Of a stretch of DNA of 64,000 nt, positions 55,691 to 64,000 are shown one piece after another. Within the stretch, counting starts at the first letter, position 1, and each line of letters opens with the position of its first letter. The stretch lies in the NCBI RefSeq assembly GCF_040183065.1, contig NC_091117.1, positions 111,169,001 through 111,233,000 of the forward strand. Direction: 5' to 3'. Source of the stretch: Periplaneta americana (lineage: Eukaryota; Arthropoda; Insecta; Blattodea; Blattidae). Both the position numbers and the translations under genes were made by a program. The notes under the pieces are model-generated. The model ran no database searches and was not told the DNA's origin. It was given only the letters and a program-made list of their open reading frames with translations.

Positions 55691-56313
55691 AGAGTGTACG
55701 TACATAAACAACATACAACATTTCTCAGAAAATATCATTTTCGTTGCTTTGTGAGTAAACAATAAAAGTTAGGAAAAAAAAGTTTCAGTAAAAGTTGTTT
55801 CTTTTTAAAAGTAGTTTCCAATGACACATTCAATGACCCATGTTCTCATTTGAAATTTCGAAGTTGACCACAGGTACCCCTACTTCCGGTTTGTTACGGG
55901 AAATGGTACTACCACCAATCGATTCTTTACATAGGTTTTGGTTATCAACTTTTTTTATGAACAACCAGCATCATATAGTTTTCGAGAAAAAAGGCTGATA
56001 CGGGTGGTCTGAAAAGCATTAATTAGAATATGACGAGAAAGATACCAGGTACTTTCGATGCCAGAGATATCATAATTAGCGGTAATAAATTTCTTGTAAC
56101 TACAGAAAAACTTACTATTGAGCTGTCTGCTAGAAGCTCTACCTATTCTGATTTAATTTATAATTTGGTTTCCTAAGCAACATTTCTTCACTGCACTTAA
56201 CAAGAAATCGAGAGTTCTGCATTATAAGCCATTAAAATATCCTGACAACTTTGGACATGATAGAAGGTATTCATTTCCATGGCTTTGTAAAAGAAGTTGG
56301 CCTTAATGAAAAC

Positions 56314-56572
56314 TCACCAGGAGAATATCTTAAGTTTGTTTGTGATAAAGGGCTTGTAGCAGTGTATCCTAATTTGGACATTTTCCTACAAACTAATTCA
56401 AGTGGCGAATGGTCTTTGTCCTAAGAACAGTGAAGAATTAATTATTTAAGAAACTCAACCACGGAGAAACTGCTTAGAGTAATGACTTCTTTTGCTTGTG
56501 ATTCGGAATTACATGATACTACTAGTTACAAGTATGACACAATCATTAGAAAGTTTGCTGTGATGAAAGTGA
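56314..56572 (+). pseudogene. hAT transposase dimerisation domain fragment
   Basis: One frame with two stops reads GEYLKFVCDKGLVAVYPNLD, then LRNSTTEKLLRVMTSFACDS and YKYDTIIRKFAVMK. Alignment in mind to the hAT C-terminal domain is good at VYPNL, LRNSTT and IRKFA; the GERSFS core is damaged (SSGEWSLS). Upstream 56225-56313 may be an earlier part. Nothing else of the element was found. Confidence 0.65.
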
Positions 56573-56580
56573 ATCTCTAA

Positions 56581-57388
56581 AAACTTTTTAAAATACTTTT
56601 CGTATGATAGTAACGAAAGAGAACTGATAAGATTCTTGTTTGTTATTAAATGTGAAACTTGATTTTATATTAATGTTCTCTGTGCAAGATACACGGAGAA
56701 GCCGAAATAATATGTCTAGTTTCATTTAGTATTAACAGAAAGGTCATAATCAAATATCTAGGCCTGAAGTTTGCAAAATACTTCTTTTAATTCATACAGA
56801 CAACTTTTATAAATTGCTTGTTTAAAAAAAGGTCATAATTTGAACACTAAAGCTGAAATACTTAGTTGTTTCAATAGACACATACTGTATTCATATCCAT
56901 ACTTGCCGTAACAGGATGTTTTATTTTATATCCTTTAGAAAATTTTCATTTTCATGGAAAACATTATCATAATGCACAGAGTTGTATTAACAGATAGGTG
57001 GACTGTAGTCAAATTATTTTAGTTTGCAGTGACTGTTATTCTATTTAGTTAAAAATTTAGGAAGTTACTGTAACAGATATGAAATTCGTTTCTCAATGAT
57101 GTTTGTAAAATCATTGATTGGTCCTTGCTTACATACTCAATTATGAAGACCAAGCTGAATGTGACTCACATGCACAAATTAATAAGAAATGTCAACCATT
57201 TAAAGCTGAATAAAAGGGGCATCTTATTATATTCTAGCCCATGAGTGCCACAACTAAGTTTATACAACGTCATATTAGATCTGTCTGGTATACATTTTTA
57301 CTTCTTATTTACAATATACCCATTTTTACTTAACCTTACAGGAGAGGATATTTTCTTTCTAGTAAGTTTTGAAATCGGTAAATCAAAT
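56581..57388. other. unassigned DNA
   Basis: AT-rich, no feature recognised. Confidence 0.4.
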
Positions 57389-57484
57389 ATACCTGTTGGA
57401 AAGTGTTCGCGTAGGCTTCCGCGGCTGGTGTACATGGTGTGTGGATAAGCTTCAGGGCTTCTACTGCGTTGTCTTGGTGTTATT

Positions 57485-57525
57485 GGCTGACGTTTCGACC
57501 GCTGTGTTGTGGCCATCTTCAGAGC
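57485..57525 (-). ncRNA. hammerhead-like motif in left arm
   Basis: Minus strand: GCT, CTGAAGA (fits CUGANGA), hairpin GGCC/GGTC, GAAA, CG, TC, AGC pairing with the opening GCT. Same order as at 11291-11334, including the extra T at the base of stem II. The right-arm twin (57838-57878, plus) reads TTGAAGA, so its core is damaged. Confidence 0.45.
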
Positions 57526-57790
57526 AGTTGTTGGATAAGGAAATAGCTGCCAGCTCTTATATATATATAGTAGTCTCGATGGGGGGAGTAATTGCTGTGT
57601 CGTAGGTTCTCCTTCTGGCATCTGATTGGTCCTACATGGTCCAATCCGGTTGAGGTCTGTATGAAGGGGAGTATTCATATTAAATACTGGCCCTCCCCTT
57701 CATACAGACCTCAACAGGATTGGACCACGTAGGACCAATCAGATGCCAGAAGGAGAACCTACGACACAGCAATTACTCCCCCCATCGAGA

Positions 57791-57812
57791 CTACTATATA
57801 TATAAGAGCTGG
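57791..57812 (+). promoter_or_regulatory. TATA-like element in palindrome arm
   Basis: CTACTATATATATAAGAGCT resembles a TATA box with a downstream GAGC. The mirror image lies at 57554-57573. Whether it drives transcription is not known. Confidence 0.3.
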
Positions 57813-57940
57813 CAGAGTATTTCCTTATCCAACAACTGCTTTGAAGATGGCCACAACACAGCGGTCGAAACATCAGCCAATAACACCAAGACAATGCGGT
57901 AGAAGCCCTGAAGCTTATCCACACACCATACCTGTTGGAA

Positions 57941-58399
57941 CTTTAGAAGTGGATTAAATAAAATTAACAAATTACCAGTATGAACAATTTTTAATATGGT
58001 ATTGCTATAGTAATTGAGACACGAAAAATAAAAAAAATGATAACATCTTCAGAGATTCATACAGGTATAGTCTTATTCTTTTTCAAAAGATTCTATCATG
58101 TAGGAGAGTAGTGTATAATATTTAAACTACAAGCAATTTTTATCAAGTTACCTTTTTCCATTGCTGAATAGTAAAGTAGTAACCATTTGAATTAGGAACA
58201 CTTATTGAATATTTAAATAATGAATAGATCTAGATGTGAATAACGAAATTTTGTGTAATTAAAGTAAAATATTCATATTTATACAGGGTCCGGCAGAGGA
58301 ACAGGCAATTATAAATACCATACGAGTTTGTTATTGATTCAATTTTTTTTTTTTTTTTTTTTTTTTTGAAATTACATATGTGATATCTTGAAAAGGACG
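57941..58399. other. unassigned DNA with poly-T
   Basis: A T run of about 25 (58343-58367) follows ACAGGGTCCGGCAGAGGAAC at 58285, which looks like a mariner-type terminal repeat, possibly of the transposase remnant to the right. Confidence 0.4.
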
Positions 58400-58745
58400 T
58401 CCTTCAAGTGACTACCAGTACCACTGAGATGGAAATATCCATCAGACATCCAAAGTGTCAGTAAAGTCATCTTCATCTTCATCCATGCAATTTGAAACCT
58501 CCTCACAAAACGCTCTTCAGTTAAGAATACCGCGATGTTTTAATTAATGTACCACCTGAATTTTGTATGGATGAAAATATTAAGTCACATGAGCAGATGG
58601 AATGTTATCATGGTGGCATAAATTAAAATGACGAAATTTACGCCTACTGGCTTCAAAACTGTTGTTGTTCTTGTATAATCTTTTAATTGCAAAAGCATGT
58701 CGTGCTAGCTCCACCTTTCCATGAGTAAATGGTATTGTGCTAACA
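58400..58745 (-). pseudogene. mariner-like transposase N-terminal remnant
   Basis: Minus strand from 58738: FTHGKVELARHAFAIKRLYK, NNNSFEASRRKFRHFNL, HDNIPSAHVT, then in other frames RAFCEEVSNCMDEDEDDFTD and TLWMSDGYFHLSG. This is the helix-turn-helix plus the first catalytic Asp region (usual form MSDEAHFHLSG) of an insect IS630-Tc1-mariner group. The rest of the catalytic domain is missing. Several stops. Confidence 0.6.
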
Positions 58746-61198
58746 ACAGAACTGCACGCAGTTTATTACTCCCCAATTGTGCTGTGGGAGATTAAAATCA
58801 ACTGTTATTCTGCTGGGCTCTGTGTATGATTCTGAGCATTTCTTGGTGCCAACATTGTACAAGGAAGCAGGCTTTAAGCAAATACCTTACTATAATAATA
58901 CTGGTCAGCCACCAGTTCTGAGCACGAACAATGCTGGTGCTCTACCTAGGCAACAGGGTGTAGCGAAACCCATGAAGCAACATGTAATCAAGTGTAATGT
59001 ACAGTAGATTGTTACTGGGCTTGTAAATAGTTTTATTAATTAGTGCTAAATTAAAATGGTAGAATCTATATGTTGCTGTTTATATCTGCAACAATTACGG
59101 CTTTACTAACTGCTCCAAATCATATTTTCGATTTTTGAGTGATCATGAAACGTGAGTGAGCAAAATTCTTTAGTAGGCTTTGTCTTTGTCTCTGTGCTGC
59201 TACAACAATAAAATAACCATCAGTTTCCTTTTAATGTAGCAAAAGTACTGAATTTGTAAATATATTGTAGGCTAAATGACTGAAATGTTTGTATGCTTGC
59301 CAGCATTTCATCAGCTTACTTCTAAACCCATGTAAGTCCAATTTTTCCCTAATGTTGAAATCATTGTATATTTTCAAAATCTCTCTGCTGCTGCAAATGT
59401 TTCCATATTTTATAAATAACAAATGCATAACACTTGTTGGTTGGTGGATAAAATGAACAAGAAGTTATTTTGCTCTCTTGTACAATTTTCTGAAATGCAG
59501 TTACGGGCTTTTAAAATTAAATACAGTTCACAGGCGATTCTGAAAAAATTTAATCTTTTAATTCATTTTTGAAACTCAATTACATTAAATTTATTTTAAT
59601 TTAGTCACATATTACATATACACTACCCCACACTTATGTAATGCTACGCTCATGAGTCCAAAAAAATTTGCGCCCACACCGACTTACTTATGCAAAAACA
59701 TTTAGCAGTCAAGCTGGGGAAAAAAGAAGTGGCATATAATAATTTAACATATACTACTAACCAAAGCAGGCATGTGCGAATTGGAAAAATATGAAAATTA
59801 ATTTTCTGCTCGATTTTTTTCTTTCCTTTAAATTTTGCTGCTTTGGGCCCACGCTCATGTGGGCCATGCGTAATAAATACAGCGTTCCATATACAAACAG
59901 TAAAAATCTCCATATCCATACGAGCATAGCTCGAGGCATTATACAATCTACGATATGTAGGCCTAATAATAAATTAGTTTGAGACAAATGAAGAAAGAAA
60001 AATAAAATAAACACAGTGACAGAAATACATCAATGCTAATACATAAGAATAAACATATTATATGAAAACCTCGATGTAATGTGGTGACATATAACACTTT
60101 CTTGGATACAACGCTCTCTCTGCTGGTCCCTTGGTTCATGAGGCAAAGTACAGTCTTACCTGTTCCCTCCCCTCCAGCGCGGGTAGAAGCAATGAAGCAT
60201 GTCCAGAGCACAGAGACATACAACTGTTTAGTAAGTTATTCACGTAAGTTCTATGATTTTGATTTAGCCTAATCACCTTAACCTGCCATCATCATACCCG
60301 AAATATATTATACAGTAAGCTATTAATAAAGTAGATTAATATGCTAACAATAATTCAATAGTGAAACTTTTTTTTTTAAACTAATGGTGAGTATTTGACT
60401 TCATTCATCTATATGAAGCCATCACCTTATTAACAAATTGTCGATTATCCGACTTTTTTTTTCCTGCATAAAAAATTATGGAATACTGTACATTATGCTT
60501 CTGCATAGTTTTCCTATTACAAACCTTTACTCTTACTAAGTACCACATTTTGTAGTAGGAATGCTTTGCTGTTGGCAACAGAAATAATTAGTCTACTTGT
60601 AAAATAGTCATCACTTGCTTTCAAGAACTTCCACAAACCTGTGTACCATTCTTTCCTTATCCTCGCTATTCGTGTGGCTGTATTATATAACTTCTATGCA
60701 AAATGCAGTTCCAAAAGAAAACGTATTGTTAATTATCAAAAAAAAAAAATTACAAATAATTGAGAGATTAGGGAAAGAAGAAACTGTACACAATTTAAAG
60801 AAACAAGGATAAAGTGCATAAAGTATGTAAATCTACAAACTAGACTATTCCTATCTTTCTGCAGACAATTATCAACCATCAACCCTTGGCCCTTAAGAAC
60901 CCGTCATTGACAACTGAACTTTCAGTGAACTCCTAATCTACTACATAGCAAATTAATAAATTTCAAGATATATATTCGTTTTACACTTCCTGGGGCAGAA
61001 TATGTGAATTTCACTGCACCTAAAAAACTTAAATGAGGGGTTGACACCTAAAATAACCTAAATTGCTGTTTTGCCATCTTCAAATGAAAAATGCTACTTT
61101 CCTATTGAAACTCATCGTACAATTATTTCCACCACTTATACCCAGTAGGATGGAGATAGTTCAAGTAACCGGTACTATCGTTAAATGCAGCATGTCCC
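58746..61198. other. unassigned DNA
   Basis: 2.4 kb with no feature I recognise. The frames at 58777-59007 (+) and 59650-60223 (-) have no known motif; the codon content is unremarkable. Confidence 0.4.
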
Positions 61199-62805
61199 AT
61201 GCCTTCCACTGCACATGTGACATCTAGTGATAACTTGATGCAGCTGATAGAAGGTCAGGAGGAGCATAACGAGTTAGCCTCCAGTCGTCCACAGAGAATA
61301 CAGCAGGCAGAAAACTTTAATTGTTGTATAGCAAAACAATGCCTAAATCGCACTTACTTTACTACGGATGGTCAAGTAGTCTTTTGTCAGACATACTCCA
61401 AGCAAGTAAGTCTCTCGTAACTAGCCTAATAACTGCACTGCAAGACTCTAGCATGCTTACTGAAGTGTACTTAAATTTAAATTTTTTATTTCAGGTTAAA
61501 CGTGAGCAGAAATCCCATCTTGAGCAGCATAAATCTGCAGCTGCGCACATTGCTAGTGTAGCTAGGTGAAATAAGTCCAGCAACAACAGTAAGCAAACAC
61601 TTATTTCTTTCACAGTTGGCAATCTTTAAGATAACTTTAACTTTTGCCTATGACAGGCATTGGTATCAGCTAACACATCCCATAGAACGTGCTAACCAAC
61701 TCAACCTTGAAATCATTCTTAGAAGACATCAGTGGCAGCAATATACCTAATGAATCCATTTTAAGGAAGAATTATTTGGTTCCTGTTCACCACAAGACAC
61801 TAGATGAAATAAAAGATATAGGCAACCACTACAGTTGCGGTCGCTTCATTGTGAATGTGGTAGTAGGTAAGCTGGACCCAAATGAATCAGGTAACCATCA
61901 TCTAATTCTTTGTAAAGAAATAGAACAAACAACAGCACAATAGCCTGTGCAGTGAGGGATGCTTTATGCATATTGTGGCCAGCAGAGAATGAGGATAGCA
62001 AGTTACTTTTATTAGTAACAGACAGTGCCGCCTACGTGTTGAAGGCAGGAGAGGTTCTACAGTCCTTCTACCCAAGTATGCTGCACGATACATGCTTGGC
62101 CCATGGTCTGCACCGCCTTGCGGAGGAGATTAGAAGCCACTTTGATGACGTGAACAACCTGATATCTTCGGTCAAGAAGGTTTTCTTAAAAGCCCCAATA
62201 AGTATACAGTTGTTCAAAGAGAAACTACTGGCAACCCCTCTTCCACCTGAGCTGATACTTACCCACTGGGGAACTTGACTGTCTGCTGCCATTTACTATG
62301 TCGAGCACCTAAAAGACGTTACAAATGTAGTCAATGACTTGGATGAAACAAAAAGCTTCCTGCATCGCCAAGGCCAAAAAATCATTTGAGTGTCCCTTGG
62401 ATATAATACAACACATTTTTGTTTTATACCAGAAACTATTCTCTGGTTGGAAAGTGCAACCTTGCCACTCAAAGATGCTCTGGATATCACTGGCAATGTT
62501 TCCAGAAAGAAATACCTGGACCACTGGGAGTTGCATGTTCTTCGAAGTTGCAGAAGATTCTTCAATGGAATTCTGGTTTTGAAGATATGAAAGTCATCAA
62601 TTCAGTATTACAAGGAGAAAAATCTACAGGAAAATTACCCCTAGTACCTGCTGCATTAGCATCTATGCCCTATGCTCCAATGATGTCATGTTCCATTGAA
62701 AGCACTGTTTCTTCATATACGAATATGTTACGTGATAATAAGAAATCGTTTACACCAGAAAATTTGGGTATGTATATAGCTATCTACTGTAATGCCAAAA
62801 AATAA
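61199..62805 (+). pseudogene. hAT-like transposase gene (DUF659 type), broken
   Basis: Starts near ATG 61199 and ends at the stop 62803-62805. An early intron is visible: donor CAA/GTAAGT at 61405/61406, acceptor TTTTATTTCAG ending 61494, joining CQTYSKQ to VKREQKSHLEQH in frame. Later blocks: SFLEDISGSNIPNESILRKN, FIVNVVVGKLDPNESGNHHL, LLLLVTDSAAYVLKAGEVLQ (catalytic-type Asp), CLAHGLHRLAEEIRSHFDDV, VKKVFLKAP, and the end PLVPAALASMPYAPMMSCSI, SFTPENLGMYIAIYCNAKK. I remember very similar proteins as abundant hAT-like genes in cockroaches and termites. Stops at 61567 and in at least five other places, plus frameshifts near 61940, 62275 and 62560, make it dead. Confidence 0.8.
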
Positions 62806-63069
62806 CCTATAAAAGAAACAATAAAATCTATTATTTGTATGTTTTTGATGAATATCTTTGACAATGTAAACTTTTGTGAATTAAGTTCATAAATAAATCT
62901 CACAAAACTAAGAAAAACAGAAAATTATTGGTGCCTGTACTCATCCACAAAGCAAAACCCAAAAACCTAAAATGAAGGTTTATGCCATCTAAATATCCGG
63001 GCCATAATTATAAATAACAGTATTTCATCTTAAATACAGACTACATTATGTCTAGTCATCAGAATATTT
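62806..63069. other. unassigned DNA
   Basis: 3' flank of the hAT pseudogene; no terminal repeat found. Confidence 0.4.
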
Positions 63070-63071
63070 TA

Positions 63072-64000
63072 CGAGGGGGATCCAGGAAATAACGACCGTT
63101 TTGTTGTAATAATTAAAAAAAATATATTTATTTGAAAAAACGAAGTCTGTTACATAACTGAAGCTTCCTTTACTTCTCTACATAATCACCACCTACATTT
63201 AAACATTTGTCGTATCTGTTCACTAGCTTTAGAATTCCCGTGTTATACTCCTCTGCCGCCAGTTCATTAAGCCAGGTGTTCACTGTCTTCTTCAACTCTT
63301 CATCACTTCCAAAACGGTACCACCCAGAAAGTCTTTCAGCTTACCGAAAAGGTGAAAATCGCTAGGAGCAAGGTCTGGACTATAGGGCGGATGATCAAAG
63401 ATTTCCCAACCGAATTGATCCAGCAATTCTCGAGTTGAAGCAGCAGTGTGCGGGCGGGCGTTGTCGTGAAGAAGCACAACTCCTCTCAAAAGTATTTCTC
63501 GCCTCTTGTTTTGGATGGCTCGCCATAGTTTTCGTAAAGTCTCACAATAACGATTTGCATTGATCGTAGTGCCTTTTGGCATGAAATCCAGCAAAAGAAC
63601 ACTTTTGCGATCCCAAAAGACAGTAGCCATGACTTTTTGTGTTGAGAGAGTCTGTTTGAATTTTTTCGGTTTCTTGGGTGATGAGGGATGATGCCACTGA
63701 CGTGATTGGCGCTTGGTCTCTGGGGTGTTGTGAGACACCCAGGTCTCATCACCAGTCACAATTTGATCAAGAAAGGTGTCTCCATCTGTGTGATATCGCA
63801 TCAACAATGTCAATGCTGAGGCCATTCTCTGAGTTTTGTGTTGGTCACTCAGTTGCCGTGGAACCCATCGTGCACAGATTTTGTGGTAGCCAAGATGTTG
63901 CGACACAATTTCACCAAGAAAAGAACGAGAAATGTCAGGAAAGGCAATATGCAATTCGTCGAGTGATGTGCGCCTGTCTTGCAAGATTCTGTCGTTCACT
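63072..64000 (-). mobile_element. mariner element, 3' part, runs off the window
   Basis: The terminal repeat CGAGGGGGATCCAGGAAATA begins at 63072 after a TA (63070-63071). The element lies on the minus strand and its 5' end is beyond base 64000. Confidence 0.85.
63173..64000 (-). pseudogene. mariner DD34D transposase, C-terminal frameshift
   Basis: The frame is open from the window edge to 63292: ARWVPRQLSDQHKTQRM, IVTGDETWVSH (first Asp), KVMATVFWDRKSVLLLDFMP, LLHDNARPHTAA (second Asp), YSPDLAPSDFHLFGKLKDFL (third Asp, 34 residues after the second). All three catalytic residues are present. A frameshift near 63305 puts the true end (KKTVNTWLNELAAEEYNTGI to VEK, stop near 63173) out of frame. 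It is the least damaged Tc1/mariner-type transposase here; its N-terminal DNA-binding part is outside the window. Called a pseudogene because of the shift, which could also be a sequencing error. Confidence 0.85.

Larger units (their letters stand above)
54397..56022. mobile_element. fold-back DD41D mariner-like element
   Basis: Two ~530-bp inverted arms (54397-54929 and 55492-56022) surround a ~560-bp loop. Both arms start from the outside with a CAGACCACCCGTATCAGCCT-type end, and both carry the last ~65 codons of the same transposase. The loop carries the middle of the transposase on the minus strand. The arms have diverged by several percent, so the inversion is not very recent. The left end abuts ATATA; no clean target duplication was seen. 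Confidence 0.85.
57402..57927. mobile_element. palindromic Penelope-type terminal sequence
   Basis: Inverted arms 57434-57670 and 57695-57929 around a short centre, with an exact 13-bp direct repeat ATACCTGTTGGAA at both edges (57389-57401 and 57928-57940), so the palindrome inserted as a unit. Each arm contains a TATA stretch, a hammerhead-like motif, and the word AAGATGGCCACAACACAGCG followed by GTCGAAAC, which I associate with Penelope-like ends. There is no coding sequence. The 57402-57433 part has no partner in the other arm. Confidence 0.7.

Noticed and set aside
59650-60223. Overlapping minus frames of 85-98 codons
   Set aside because: Hydrophobic but with no motif, no consistent splice sites and average base composition.

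Overview
The window looks like non-coding genomic DNA from a large, repeat-rich insect genome. It is AT-rich, full of (TA)n and (TTA)n microsatellites, and has spliceosomal introns with GT/AG borders. It carries eukaryotic transposon families only: RTE, CR1/Jockey-type LINEs, BEL/Pao, Penelope, Tc1/mariner, hAT, piggyBac, P-like and tRNA-derived SINEs. The RTE repeat and one hAT family match what I remember from cockroach genomes (Blattodea, possibly Periplaneta). That placement is from memory and was not searched. I found no host gene that I can support. The only open multi-exon gene is a THAP-domain gene that itself sits inside a P-like transposon.

Layout. 1-5 kb: a dead RTE LINE and (TA)n runs. 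5.8-7.8 kb: a 43-bp satellite whose higher-order repeat has captured a ~249-bp MITE three times. 8-10 kb: a Tc1-like fragment and tRNA-like sequences. 10.3-15.0 kb: an hAT element (near-perfect 8-bp target duplication) that holds a DD41D mariner, which holds a Penelope fragment; a MITE-like element and a SINE are also inside. 15-17.6 kb: a LINE fragment, a Tc1-like transposase pseudogene and a fourth copy of the satellite MITE. 17.9-20.45 kb: a degenerate 12-bp tandem array, split by a LINE and by a composite tRNA-like insertion, which runs straight into a broken BEL/Pao element (20.45-23.7 kb). 24-30 kb: mostly unrecognised, with an hAT tail and a decayed conserved reading frame. 29.9-31.3 kb: a dead Tc1 element. 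31.7-33.4 kb: SINEs, two of them head to head. 33.8-36.5 kb: a DNA transposon with six subterminal 13-mers.

36.6-48.3 kb is a nest of at least five levels: a DDE transposon (75-bp inverted ends) > hAT > piggyBac (TTAA) > a full-length CR1-type LINE with two open ORFs. An RTE copy and a second LINE lie elsewhere in the hAT, and a TA MITE lies elsewhere in the piggyBac.

50.1-52.6 kb: the P-like THAP element. 54.4-56.0 kb: a fold-back DD41D mariner. 57.4-57.9 kb: a palindromic Penelope-type insertion with hammerhead-like motifs. 61.2-62.8 kb: an hAT pseudogene. 63.1-64.0 kb: a mariner DD34D transposase running off the window edge.

The genes do not form a pathway. The region is a layered record of transposon insertions. 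The most unusual items are the satellite-MITE higher-order repeat, the P-like THAP gene without a catalytic domain, the full-length LINE whose ORF2 has no ATG before its endonuclease, and the two hammerhead-like Penelope ends.
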